DNA from: Chitinophagaceae bacterium
Lineage (GTDB): Bacteria > Bacteroidota > Bacteroidia > Chitinophagales > Chitinophagaceae
Direction: 5' to 3'
Length of the DNA stretch: 59,266 nt
Assembly: GCA_004322425.1 (NCBI GenBank)
Contig: SCVJ01000005.1
Coordinates: 1-59,266, forward strand
Part shown: piece after piece, positions 16,564-24,844 of the stretch
Layout: each line of letters begins with the position of its first letter
How positions within the stretch are numbered: the stretch's first letter is position 1
Translations under genes and position numbers: made by a program
The notes under the pieces: model-generated
What the model saw: only the letters and a program-made list of their open reading frames with translations
The model's database searches: none
What the model was told of the DNA's origin: nothing

Positions 16564-18609
16564 TTAAAACTTAATGACAGTAAAAACCGGAGATTCAATA
16601 ATCTCAATTTCGGGAATGTCAACCCTGCTTGATTCCTTTATATTTTCATCCAAATTTTCTTTTGGCTCTTCGATATTATTTTGACTATCCTTTTGATGAA
16701 ATTCTATTTTTGATTTTCGAAATCCTTTCCGCGGATGAAAATCTCTTTTGTATTTGTATTTTCGTTTTACAACAATTTCACTGCCATCTAAGTTTCTTAA
16801 CTCTCCGTCTGCGCCCATGATATAGTCGATGTTTCTCTCCAAATCAAAATGACCGAATTCAAAATTTTCGATCCCGTAGTCTCCTATTTTAAAAGCGATA
16901 TGTTCTTCAACCATTCTAAGTGGATTAAGATCTTGATTCACAGACTTATCAAATCTTATTTTTTTACCAATAGGTACTTGAATTATTACTTCTACCATTT
17001 GGCCGCGATATTTATTTTCTTTGGCAACCAAAAAGCTGTTACTAAGTTGTAATACATTGTTATTTACGCCGGCTGAATATTGAGTTTTTCCCGCTCGTTC
17101 TATGGCATTATTATAACTGTTTCCGGCACTAGATTTTTTAATTTCTACATGATAAGCTGTGTCGGAACTTGCCGCTATATTAAAATATACAATCCCAATT
17201 TTAAGCGTGTCATCAAAAACTCCCCATTCGTTTGATTCTTCATTTAGCCACCAATAATCGGTTTTAAATCTTGCTGGCACATCTGAAACGGCAATGATTA
17301 ATTTATCGTCTTTCGGTTTTATTATTGGAATTGAGGCTACATCATATTCGTAATATTTTATATCATTCACTATACTAGCAGCAAAAAGAGCGGCTGCAAC
17401 CCAACCCAAAAACCAAAGCCCTGCGAATATCCAAGTCAAATAGGTGTTGCGAGAGCGCACATTAACAATTAGTCTAATAATCCAAACAATAAAGGCGCTT
17501 GCTGGAACGCAAAAGAATAAAATCAATGTACACCATGCAAGTGTTTGCTGCATTTCGTTCGCCCATAAAAAACTGGTAATGTGCCCAGTTGAAATTCCTG
17601 TAAAAATCAACGCAATCATCATCATCAGTAAACCAAAAGCAATCGCCCCTCCTATAAATAAGAATATTATTTTAATAATGATTCCTATTGTTTTAAAAAT
17701 TCCACTGGCAATAGGCCGTACTGATTTCGCGGCTGATTTTATCTCGTTACCCATTTCTTTTGATTTATCGCGAACATTTTCACTTATCTTATTTACATCA
17801 ACTTTTTCTCCGCGCATTTCCATTTTCTGATATTCATTTTTTGCCTGCGGCAATACAATCCATAATATTATATACGCAAACATGAAGGTGCCCGACAATG
17901 AGCTAAATATTAAATCGGGAAACATATTGGGAAGAAAAGACGATTCTAGTGTTTTAAAAAATATAAGAAACAAAACCGGCGACAGGATGATTAATCTCAC
18001 TAACCACACTTGCATTCCAAAATAAGAAGCTATACCTCCCGCAACGCCTCCCAAAATTCTTTGTTCGGGATTTCTATAAATCCTTGCTCCAGCAAACGGT
18101 TCCAGCTCCTGCTTTGGAAGCACAATCCAAAGTATGGCATAAATTATTAGTCCCCATCCGGAAAAAAATATGATGGCAAAAAGAACACGAACAATGGTTG
18201 GGTCGATATTAATAAAATTTGCAATCCCTGAGCAAACGCCGCCCAATACTTTATCAACCGTGTTGCGATACAATTTTTTATTTGGTATTGTACTTTTTGT
18301 TTCGCTTTTTTTATTTTCAGGCTCGCTTTGTATTTCTGTTTCCAGTTCGGTTTCAAAATCTTCCGGACGGCCCATCGATAATATCACATCTTCTATGTTA
18401 TCAGAATTTATTGTTGCCGCACCTTTTTGTACTTTTTCATTAAGCAATTCCGCAATGCGTCCTTCAATATCATTAATTATTTCGTCGCGCTCTGTTTCGT
18501 TATTAAAATAAGTGCGAAGGCTGGCAAAATAATTTTTCAGCTTTTCATACGCCGATTCTTCAATCGGTAAAATTCTGCCACTTAGATTTATGTTGATTAT
18601 TTTTTCCAT
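16564..18609 (-). CDS. Double-PspC-domain membrane protein
   Basis: A 681-residue membrane protein. Residues 1-95 are a charged helical region with short repeats, resembling the small domain often placed before sensor-like membrane proteins. Two PspC domains follow: about 112-166 (KLYRNTVDKVLGGVCSGIAN) and about 176-256 (RNPEQRILGGVAGGIASYFG), each with one or two membrane helices ending in 'LWIVLP'. Further hydrophobic helices lie at about 300-420, then a beta-rich C-terminal part likely outside the cytoplasm, and a charged tail. PspC is an inner-membrane partner in phage-shock and envelope-stress responses; a stress role here is inference. The gene starts 21 bases after the PadR gene, which surely controls it. 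Confidence 0.88.
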   Translation of the reverse strand: MEKIININLSGRILPIEESAYEKLKNYFASLRTYFNNETERDEIINDIEGRIAELLNEKVQKGAATINSDNIEDVILSMGRPEDFETELETEIQSEPENKKSETKSTIPNKKLYRNTVDKVLGGVCSGIANFINIDPTIVRVLFAIIFFSGWGLIIYAILWIVLPKQELEPFAGARIYRNPEQRILGGVAGGIASYFGMQVWLVRLIILSPVLFLIFFKTLESSFLPNMFPDLIFSSLSGTFMFAYIILWIVLPQAKNEYQKMEMRGEKVDVNKISENVRDKSKEMGNEIKSAAKSVRPIASGIFKTIGIIIKIIFLFIGGAIAFGLLMMMIALIFTGISTGHITSFLWANEMQQTLAWCTLILFFCVPASAFIVWIIRLIVNVRSRNTYLTWIFAGLWFLGWVAAALFAASIVNDIKYYEYDVASIPIIKPKDDKLIIAVSDVPARFKTDYWWLNEESNEWGVFDDTLKIGIVYFNIAASSDTAYHVEIKKSSAGNSYNNAIERAGKTQYSAGVNNNVLQLSNSFLVAKENKYRGQMVEVIIQVPIGKKIRFDKSVNQDLNPLRMVEEHIAFKIGDYGIENFEFGHFDLERNIDYIMGADGELRNLDGSEIVVKRKYKYKRDFHPRKGFRKSKIEFHQKDSQNNIEEPKENLDENIKESSRVDIPEIEIIESPVFTVIKF

Positions 18610-18630
18610 AAAAAACTGTTTGATTGTTTT

Positions 18631-18972
18631 TTAATTTATTTCTTCTTTTTTGGTTGTTAATCCGTTTACAGCGTTAGAAAGTTCGCTCCATGTTTGCGAC
18701 AATTCAATAAAAAACTTTTCTCCCTTTTCGGTCAATAAGAAATATTTGCGGGGGGGGCCCGAATTACTTTCTACCCATCGATAGGTAAGTATCTCAAAAT
18801 TTTTTAGCCGTGTTAAAAGAGGGTAAAGAGTTCCTTCTAAAATATGCAAGCCTGTTGCTCGCATCTCATCAACAATGTCGCCCGGATATGCTTCGCCTCG
18901 GCGAATGATAGAAAGAATGCAAAACTCCAAAACGCCTTTTCGCATTTGACTTTGAGTGTTAATAATATTCAT
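18631..18972 (-). CDS. PadR-family transcriptional regulator
   Basis: A 113-residue winged-helix protein of the PadR family: 'KGVLEFCILSIIRRGEAYPGD' helix-turn-helix start, 'EGTLYPLLTRLKNFEIL' recognition helix and wing, then SGPPRKYFLLTEKG and a short C-terminal helix for dimerisation. Start at 18972 is preferred over an in-frame ATG at 19005 because the latter falls upstream of the TAnnTTTG element (18992-18999). It is the first gene of a two-gene unit with the PspC protein, an arrangement widespread in Bacteroidota. A perfect 8-8 palindrome (19012-19032) sits over the -33 region, so autoregulation is likely. Confidence 0.92.
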   Translation of the reverse strand: MNIINTQSQMRKGVLEFCILSIIRRGEAYPGDIVDEMRATGLHILEGTLYPLLTRLKNFEILTYRWVESNSGPPRKYFLLTEKGEKFFIELSQTWSELSNAVNGLTTKKEEIN

Positions 18973-18991
18973 TTGAAGTTTGTTTGTAAAG

Positions 18992-18999
18992 CAAATATA
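18992..18999 (-). promoter_or_regulatory. Bacteroidota -7 element for padR-pspC
   Basis: TATATTTG on the minus strand, 19 bases before the ATG at 18972; fits TAnnTTTG. Confidence 0.55.
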
Positions 19000-19011
19000 G
19001 TGCAATAGCTG

Positions 19012-19032
19012 GTACTATGCATAACATAGTAC
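19012..19032. promoter_or_regulatory. Palindromic operator, probable PadR binding site
   Basis: Perfect inverted repeat GTACTATG-N5-CATAGTAC (19012-19019 and 19025-19032). It lies 12 bases upstream of the padR -7 element, over its -33 region, so a bound dimer would block RNA polymerase. PadR proteins bind such dyads; ownership by the adjacent PadR is inference from position. Confidence 0.7.
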
Positions 19033-19108
19033 TGTTAAACTTTATTTAACTTTTCATTTTTACCTTAAACATTTAGTTTTCATACTTTTACACAATCAAA
19101 TAAATCCT

Positions 19109-20146
19109 ATGAATCGGCGTTTCCATATTTCTTTTGTATCGATTTTTTCAATTTTTGTTAGTTTTTCATGCTCCACAAACAAAATTGCCACTACAAAAAT
19201 TCAGTATAATTTTAAGAGTGCTGACGGAAAACCGGATTATTCAAATTTAGATTATTGGGCTGCTCATCCCTGGAAATGGGACCCCTCCGATAGCGTTCCT
19301 GCTCCACTAATACACGAAAAGAGAGATTCCGTAGTTGATGTGTTTTTTCTTCATCCAACAATTTATACCGAAGAGAAAAGATTTGAAAAAATAAATGTTG
19401 CAATTGATGATGCTTATAACAATGAAAAAACAGATTTCTCAACTATTCTTTATCAGGCAAGCGCATTTAATCAACTCGCAAGGGTTTTTGCGCCGCGGTT
19501 TAGAGAAGCACATTTGAGTGTTTTTTCTATGCAAGACAAAGTACTTGCAAAACAAGCTTTAGATTTTGCTTATGAAGATGTGAAAGCTTCGTTTGAATAT
19601 TATTTGAAATATTATAATAATGGACGCCCTATTATTATTGCATCTCACAGCCAGGGCACTACGCACGCCTTACGATTATTGAAAGAATATTTTGAAAACA
19701 AACCATTGCACCAACAGCTTGTTACAGCTTATGTTATTGGAATGCCGATACCTGAAAATTATTTTTCTGTTTTACAGCCCTGTATTGGTCCACTTCAAAC
19801 AGGATGCTTTAATGGATGGAGAACATTTAGAAAGGGATATACTCCCGAGTTTGTTCAAAAAGAAAAATTTACTTCTTGGGTTACCAATCCGCTAACATGG
19901 AAAATTGACAACCAGCCCGCTGATCGAAGTTTAAACGAAGGAAGTATTCTTTATAATTTTAATAAATCATTTCCGGAAACAGCGGGGGCTCAAGTAAACT
20001 CCAATATGCTTTGGGTGGATAAGCCAAAATTTCCCGGTGGTTTATTATTTACAGCAAACAATTACCACGTTGCAGATATAAATCTTTTCTATATAAATAT
20101 CAGAAATAATGTAGCTGATAGAGTTCAACAATTTTTGATACAGTGA
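19109..20146 (+). CDS. DUF3089 alpha/beta-hydrolase-like lipoprotein
   Basis: A 345-residue protein of the DUF3089 family. The N-terminus is a lipoprotein-type signal with Cys21 (SFSC), so it is probably anchored in an envelope membrane. The body has 'DVFFLHPTIYTEEKRFE', 'FAPRFREAHL', the nucleophile-like SHSQG, and 'YVIGMPIPENYF', all typical of DUF3089, whose fold is an alpha/beta hydrolase. Substrate unknown; lipase or esterase action is the common guess. It is divergent from padR with about 135 bases between starts, so the PadR palindrome might also affect it, though it lies about 80 bases upstream. Confidence 0.88.
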   Translation: MNRRFHISFVSIFSIFVSFSCSTNKIATTKIQYNFKSADGKPDYSNLDYWAAHPWKWDPSDSVPAPLIHEKRDSVVDVFFLHPTIYTEEKRFEKINVAIDDAYNNEKTDFSTILYQASAFNQLARVFAPRFREAHLSVFSMQDKVLAKQALDFAYEDVKASFEYYLKYYNNGRPIIIASHSQGTTHALRLLKEYFENKPLHQQLVTAYVIGMPIPENYFSVLQPCIGPLQTGCFNGWRTFRKGYTPEFVQKEKFTSWVTNPLTWKIDNQPADRSLNEGSILYNFNKSFPETAGAQVNSNMLWVDKPKFPGGLLFTANNYHVADINLFYINIRNNVADRVQQFLIQ

Positions 20147-20152
20147 CTGTTA

Positions 20153-20788
20153 TTATTTGATAATAACACCTGTTAATTGAGTGGTGTCTGAAAAACTTAA
20201 TCCCGGAAGCCCCACGGTTAAAATAGATTCAACGCTTCCTATATTTTTTGCATAATAATTTTTTCCGCTTCCTACATTGATAACGCCGCCGAGGGGACTT
20301 GCAATAGAAAGCTGATAGCCCACTTCAATTACTTTAAAATATTTTTCGCCGGCAACCACTTTTTGTCCATCACGTGCAACAATCGTGTATCTGTGATAAT
20401 TATTTACGCCTCCAACAGCAACTGTATCTGTCCAGTTTGTTCCAACGGCGGTATCTTTTAAATACGTCATTACAATTGAGGAGGCTAATGGAACCGCCAC
20501 TCCAAATTGCCGATAAATTCCATTGGTTTTGCTTTTATATAATCTTGTTATTATTCCGCCAGTGCCACCGGTGTTTTGATCGAATGAATAATATTTTCTC
20601 CCATTAATACTTGTGTCTGTTCCTGCTGAAGTAATTTTAAAGTTGCCCGTAACGGATGAGGTATAATTCCATTCAGAACCAAACGACACTGGTTGATAGT
20701 CGCCAACAATATCTGCATCAATTTCTTTTTGACAAGCAGTAAAAATAAAAACGGAACTGATTAAAATAATTTTCAAAAGCAATTTCAT
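20153..20788 (-). CDS. Hypothetical lipoprotein, beta-rich
   Basis: A 211-residue protein with a clear lipoprotein signal: hydrophobic core then TAC with Cys19, followed by QKEID. The mature part is rich in Gly, Thr, Val and Tyr and reads as beta strands ('FGSEWNYTSSVTGNFKITS'), as in many Bacteroidota surface lipoproteins of unknown role. No known domain is recognised. The ATG at 20788 is chosen because the upstream in-frame ATG at 20839 would overlap the asnS coding end and disrupt the signal peptide. It lies 13 bases after asnS and may be cotranscribed with it. Confidence 0.75.
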   Translation of the reverse strand: MKLLLKIILISSVFIFTACQKEIDADIVGDYQPVSFGSEWNYTSSVTGNFKITSAGTDTSINGRKYYSFDQNTGGTGGIITRLYKSKTNGIYRQFGVAVPLASSIVMTYLKDTAVGTNWTDTVAVGGVNNYHRYTIVARDGQKVVAGEKYFKVIEVGYQLSIASPLGGVINVGSGKNYYAKNIGSVESILTVGLPGLSFSDTTQLTGVIIK

Positions 20789-20801
20789 AAAATAATAAAA
20801 T

Positions 20802-22241
20802 TTAAAACTCTGCGTTTTTGGGTGTGCGGGGAAAAGCAATCACGTCGCGAATATTACTCATGCCGGTAACAAACTGAACCATTCTTTCAAATCCCAATCC
20901 AAAGCCGGCATGTGGCACGGTACCAAATTTTCTAGTATCTAAATACCACCACAATTCTTCGGTGGGGATATTCATTTCTTTCATTCGCGTTTCAAGCTTT
21001 TCCAATCGCTCTTCTCGTTGCGATCCTCCTACAATTTCTCCAATGCCTGGTGCTAAAATATCCATAGCGGCTACGGTTTTGCCGTCTTCATTTTGCCGCA
21101 TATAAAAAGCTTTTATTTCTTTGGGATAATTGTAAATGATGACGGGTTTTTTAAAGTGCTTTTCCACCAAATAGCGTTCGTGTTCACTTTGTAAATCCAT
21201 TCCAAAACCTGTTATCGGATATTGAAATTTTTTCTTTTTGTTGTGATTGCATTCCTTCAAAATTTCAATCGCCTCTGTATAAGTTATTCTTTCAAAATTA
21301 TTGCCGAATACAAATTCTAATTTTTCAATCAACCCTAGTTCGCTTCGTTTTTCTTGTGGTAATAGTTTCTCTTCTTCTGCTAATCGCTGTGCAAGAAAAT
21401 CTAAATCCTCGCGATTATTTTCCAACACATACTTAATAATATACTTGATAAATTTTTCGGCAACATTCATATTGTCTTCCAAATCGCAAAAAGCCATTTC
21501 GGGTTCTATCATCCAAAACTCGGCAAGGTGACGAGCAGTGTTTGAATTTTCCGCACGGAAAGTGGGGCCGAAAGTATAAATTTCTCCAAGCGCAGTTGCC
21601 GCTAACTCACCCTCCAATTGCCCGCTGACGGTAAGATTGGTGGCTCGGCCAAAAAAATCTTCTTTAAAGTTTATCGAACCGTCGCTGTTTTGTGTTGCAT
21701 TATTTAATGGGAGAGTAGTTACCTTAAACAATTCGCCGGCGCCCTCTGCATCGCTAGCGGTAATTATTGGCGTGTGCAGATATAAAAACCCCAACTCGTG
21801 AAAAAATTTATGAACAGCAAATGCTAATGAGTGACGAACGCGAAAGACAGAACCAAAAGTGTTTGTTCGGAATCGTAAATGTGCATTTTCCCTCAAAAAT
21901 TCCATGCTGTGTTTTTTGGGTTGCAGTGGATATTTTTCTGGATCCGAGTCGCCCAAAATTTCAAGAGAAGTTGCTTTGATTTCTATTTTTTGCCCACGGC
22001 CTTGCGACTCCACAACAACGCCTGTAACTTTTATTGCGGCCGAAGTAGTAATTCTTTTTAATTCATCGTCCGAAAACTCGCCCAACCCCAACACCACCTG
22101 AAGATTTGTATTGGTTGATCCATCATTTAACGCAACAAACTGGTCGTTTCTAAAAGTACGCACCCAACCCATTACAGTAACCTGATTTCCGAAACTTTCC
22201 TGTTGTAACAGGTCCTTAATTTTAATGCGTGTATTAAACAT
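20802..22241 (-). CDS. asnS: Asparaginyl-tRNA synthetase
   Basis: A 479-residue class IIb aminoacyl-tRNA synthetase that charges tRNA-Asn. An OB-fold anticodon-binding domain occupies about residues 15-105 ('[22 protein letters not shown]'). The catalytic domain follows, with motif 2 around [21 protein letters not shown] and motif 3 [16 protein letters not shown] near the C-terminus. Length is normal for bacterial AsnRS and shorter than the AspRS, which carries a GAD insertion absent here. TATCTTTG at 22256-22263 provides its promoter. Confidence 0.97.
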   Translation of the reverse strand: MFNTRIKIKDLLQQESFGNQVTVMGWVRTFRNDQFVALNDGSTNTNLQVVLGLGEFSDDELKRITTSAAIKVTGVVVESQGRGQKIEIKATSLEILGDSDPEKYPLQPKKHSMEFLRENAHLRFRTNTFGSVFRVRHSLAFAVHKFFHELGFLYLHTPIITASDAEGAGELFKVTTLPLNNATQNSDGSINFKEDFFGRATNLTVSGQLEGELAATALGEIYTFGPTFRAENSNTARHLAEFWMIEPEMAFCDLEDNMNVAEKFIKYIIKYVLENNREDLDFLAQRLAEEEKLLPQEKRSELGLIEKLEFVFGNNFERITYTEAIEILKECNHNKKKKFQYPITGFGMDLQSEHERYLVEKHFKKPVIIYNYPKEIKAFYMRQNEDGKTVAAMDILAPGIGEIVGGSQREERLEKLETRMKEMNIPTEELWWYLDTRKFGTVPHAGFGLGFERMVQFVTGMSNIRDVIAFPRTPKNAEF

Positions 22242-22255
22242 AGCTGGTAAAAAAA

Positions 22256-22263
22256 CAAAGATA
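22256..22263 (-). promoter_or_regulatory. Bacteroidota -7 element for asnS
   Basis: TATCTTTG on the minus strand, 14 bases before the asnS ATG at 22241; matches TAnnTTTG. Confidence 0.55.
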
Positions 22264-22352
22264 ACGGCGAATGAACAAAAAATATTCTGGATTACCTACC
22301 TTTAGTTTTCGTCATACGGCTACCCGTTATTAGGGGTATGCGCCACTTTATG

Positions 22353-22375
22353 GTTGCTATAAAAAAGATAGCAAC
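22353..22375 (+). repeat. Inverted repeat in the leader of the tiny lipoprotein gene
   Basis: Perfect stem GTTGCTAT/ATAGCAAC (22353-22360 with 22368-22375) with a seven-base loop of A and G. It lies 15 bases upstream of the ATG at 22391, so it would fold in the 5' untranslated region if transcription starts near a TACCTTTA element at 22297-22304 (one base off TAnnTTTG). Confidence 0.55.
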
Positions 22376-22390
22376 ATTAATAACCGACTC

Positions 22391-22528
22391 ATGATACATT
22401 ATTTTCTTTTTGCGCTGCTATTAATTTTGGGTTCTTGTAAATCCGCTGTTAAAAATGTCGAAGCAAACACCATGCCCGAAGATAGCGTTACAAGTATCCA
22501 AGAAACGTCATTAATTGTATTGGTATAA
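22391..22528 (+). CDS. Very small lipoprotein (45 residues)
   Basis: Short open frame with a good lipoprotein signal: 'HYFLFALLLILGSC' with lipobox LGSC (Cys16) followed by Lys-Ser. The remaining 29 residues are hydrophilic with no motif. Bacteroidota encode many short lipoproteins of this type (often toxin-like entericidin relatives or unknown). Support comes from the signal peptide, its own promoter-like element and the lack of any competing frame. No function can be assigned. Confidence 0.5.
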   Translation: MIHYFLFALLLILGSCKSAVKNVEANTMPEDSVTSIQETSLIVLV

Positions 22529-22558
22529 TACTCCCCAAATAAAAAACAAACTTAAATT

Positions 22559-22939
22559 ATGACAGAAGAACAAAAATCATTGCCCAAGCGGATACTTATT
22601 GTATCGGGTCTTTTGGCATTAATGGAGCTTATGGTAAGTTTATCATTATGCATTTCTCCGCAATCGGTTTTGGAGACAGTTGACCTTAACGCAAAAGGCG
22701 TTGACTACTTAATTTATATGTGGGCTGCCCGACAATTTGCACTTGGGTTTATCTTTGGTTTTGCGACATATAAAAAGTCAACCCCTATGTTGACCGTTGC
22801 TTATATTTTCTTTTTAGTAATGATGGTTGGCGACTTCTTTATTGGAATTTCACAAAAAAACAATTCACTTATCATTGGCGCTTTAGCAATGTGTATTATC
22901 TCTTCAGTATTGATATTTGCAATAAATAAGAGAAAATAA
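22559..22939 (+). CDS. Small multi-pass membrane protein, unknown
   Basis: A 126-residue protein with about four hydrophobic helices ('ILIVSGLLALMELMVSLSL', 'LIYMWAARQFALGFIFGFA', 'MLTVAYIFFLVMMVGDFFIG', 'LIIGALAMCIISSVLIFAI'), short loops and a positively charged C-terminus. It resembles DUF4345-like or other four-helix membrane proteins, but I cannot place it in a family with confidence. It lies 30 bases after the small lipoprotein, on the same strand. Confidence 0.7.
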   Translation: MTEEQKSLPKRILIVSGLLALMELMVSLSLCISPQSVLETVDLNAKGVDYLIYMWAARQFALGFIFGFATYKKSTPMLTVAYIFFLVMMVGDFFIGISQKNNSLIIGALAMCIISSVLIFAINKRK

Positions 22940-22992
22940 TATTTGCGTGTTGCGCCAACACAGGATTTATGCGAAACAAATAATAATTTCAA

Positions 22993-23192
22993 ATGGCGGA
23001 TAAAAAAACAAAGCTGGTTGAAATAAAAACCAAACCAACCTTAGCAAGTGTGGAGGATTTTATCAATAATATTACAGATGAACAATAGCGCAAAGACAGT
23101 TTTATTCTTTTGGAAACGATGCAATTCATCTTGAAGATTCGAAATCTTTCACCAATGAACTAAAAAACTATCTTGCAGTAAATAAAAATTAA
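22993..23192 (+). pseudogene. Broken DUF1801 (YdhG-like) gene remnant
   Basis: From ATG 22993 the frame reads MADKKT..TLASVEDFINNITDEQ, typical of the N-terminus of DUF1801 proteins, then hits TAG at 23086-23088. The same frame continues RKDSF beyond the stop, as intact family members do at this point (DEQxRKDSF), so a sense codon has become a stop. After about 11 further residues the similarity ends, and a different frame (about 23092-23192) reads '..SFGNDAIHLEDSKSF' to a TAA. The normal protein is about 115-145 residues; most is deleted. Confidence 0.55.
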
Positions 23193-23203
23193 AACAAACT
23201 ATT

Positions 23204-23614
23204 ATGAGTCCAATCATTAAAAACATTTTAGCTGTTGTTGTAGGATTTATTTTTGGCAGTGTTGTAAATATGGGGCTAATCAAAGCTGGTCATGCGCTAT
23301 TTCCGATTACAGGTATTGACCTTAATGACATGAGCGCTTTGGCGGCCATTATGCCAACCCTAGAATTCAAACATTTTATTTTTCCTTTTTTAGCGCATGC
23401 GCTTGGCACATTTGCTGGGGCGTTTTTGGCCGCCATCATTGCCGCCAATCATAAAATGAAGTTTGCTTTAGCTATTGGTTTACTTTTTTTAGCAGGCGGA
23501 ATCTCAATTATTTTTATGCTTCCCTCTCCAGCCTGGTTTACAATAGTTGACTTAGTCGGCGCTTATATTCCTATGGCTTATCTCGCTGGAAAATCAGCAG
23601 TCAAGAAAAAATAA
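23204..23614 (+). CDS. Small four-helix membrane protein, unknown
   Basis: A 136-residue membrane protein with four predicted helices: 'IIKNILAVVVGFIFGSVVNMG', a second at 'FIFPFLAHALGTFAGAFLAA', a third at 'FALAIGLLFLAGGISIIFML' and a fourth at 'DLVGAYIPMAYLAG'. The Gly/Ala-rich helices and the His in the second helix recall small Bacteroidota membrane proteins of unknown role. It begins 12 bases after the DUF1801 remnant. Confidence 0.75.
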   Translation: MSPIIKNILAVVVGFIFGSVVNMGLIKAGHALFPITGIDLNDMSALAAIMPTLEFKHFIFPFLAHALGTFAGAFLAAIIAANHKMKFALAIGLLFLAGGISIIFMLPSPAWFTIVDLVGAYIPMAYLAGKSAVKKK

Positions 23615-23670
23615 ATTCTTTCCCATCCCAGAAACAATTGGGATTGATTTCTCTTCCACTATCAAAGCGT

Positions 23671-23678
23671 TACTTTTG
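23671..23678 (+). promoter_or_regulatory. Bacteroidota -7 element for thiL
   Basis: TACTTTTG on the plus strand, 17 bases before the thiL ATG at 23696; matches TAnnTTTG. Confidence 0.5.
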
Positions 23679-23695
23679 CTGCTTATTTTTATCTC

Positions 23696-24727
23696 ATGAT
23701 GGAACGAACAGAAATAAATGAGTTGGGCGAATTTGGTTTGATTGATCGCCTCACGAAAAATATAGAGATTAAAAATGCATCAACAGTTTTGGGTGTTGGC
23801 GATGATGCTGCCGTGATAGATCCTTTGGGTAAACAAATTGTTATTACCACCGATTTATTATTGGAGGGTGTTCATTTCGACTTAACCTATACACCGCTCA
23901 AACATCTGGGCTATAAATCTATAATTGTTAATCTAAGCGATGTGTATGCTATGGGCGCAACCCCCACGCAGGTTACTGTGAGTATTGGCATTAGCAATCG
24001 GTTTGGCGTAGAAGCAATAGAAGAATTTTACGAAGGTGTTTATGCAGCTTGCGAAAAATACGATGTGGATCTTGTTGGTGGCGACACATCTTCTTCGCAA
24101 AAGGGATTTGTTATTTCTGTAACCGCAATCGGAGAAGTGTTGGCAGATAAATTTATTCAACGCAATGGCGCTAACAAAAGCGACCTTCTTTGTGTAAGCG
24201 GTGATTTGGGTGCCGCTTATTTGGGTTTACTTTTTTTGGAACGAGAAAAGAAAATTTTTATGGAGGCGCCAAAAGTTCAGCCCAATCTCGAAGGCGAGGC
24301 GTATGTGGTGGGACGTTTATTAAAACCAGAGGCCAGAAAAGATATTATTTCTTTTTTTGAAAAACAAACACTTGTTCCAACTTCTATGATCGACATTAGC
24401 GATGGCCTTAGTTCCGAAATTTTACACCTTTGCAAACAAAGTAATTTGGGTTGTGTTTTATACGAAGAAAAAATTCCTATTAAAGAAGAAGCCAAAAACG
24501 CAGCTTTTAAGTTTGAAATAGATCCAACCGCTTGCGCCCTTAGTGGTGGCGAAGATTACGAGCTTTTATTTACGATTGCCCAATCGGATTATGAAAAACT
24601 AGATTCGAGTATCCCTATAACGGTGATTGGTTATATGACTGAGCCAGAGCTGGGCACACATCTTATTACAAAAGGAGGAAGCAAACATCCGCTTATAGCG
24701 CAAGGCTGGAACGCGATGAACAAATAG
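23696..24727 (+). CDS. thiL: Thiamine-monophosphate kinase
   Basis: A 343-residue ThiL, which phosphorylates thiamine monophosphate to thiamine diphosphate with ATP, the last step of cofactor synthesis. Signatures: GVGDDAAVI, TTDLLLEGVHFD, NLSDVYAMGATP, GGDTSSS, MIDISDGLSSE and SGGEDYELLF, all as in the AIR-synthase-like ThiL fold. Two successive ATGs (23696 and 23699) could serve as start. It sits after the small membrane protein but has its own promoter element. No other thi genes are nearby and no TPP riboswitch is seen upstream. Confidence 0.95.
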   Translation: MMERTEINELGEFGLIDRLTKNIEIKNASTVLGVGDDAAVIDPLGKQIVITTDLLLEGVHFDLTYTPLKHLGYKSIIVNLSDVYAMGATPTQVTVSIGISNRFGVEAIEEFYEGVYAACEKYDVDLVGGDTSSSQKGFVISVTAIGEVLADKFIQRNGANKSDLLCVSGDLGAAYLGLLFLEREKKIFMEAPKVQPNLEGEAYVVGRLLKPEARKDIISFFEKQTLVPTSMIDISDGLSSEILHLCKQSNLGCVLYEEKIPIKEEAKNAAFKFEIDPTACALSGGEDYELLFTIAQSDYEKLDSSIPITVIGYMTEPELGTHLITKGGSKHPLIAQGWNAMNK

Positions 24728-24844
24728 TTAGCCAATACTTTTTTAAGAAAAGCTTACAACAAATAAAAAGTCCGTTCGATGATTTGTAGATATGTCGGTT
24801 AAAGAACCTTGGGAACAACAGGTTTGGCAAAAGTGTCGGTTCAG

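Noticed and set aside
23600-23695. TPP riboswitch upstream of thiL
   Set aside because: The spacer is too short and lacks the conserved THI-box sequence; a TAnnTTTG promoter element lies 17 bases before the ATG.
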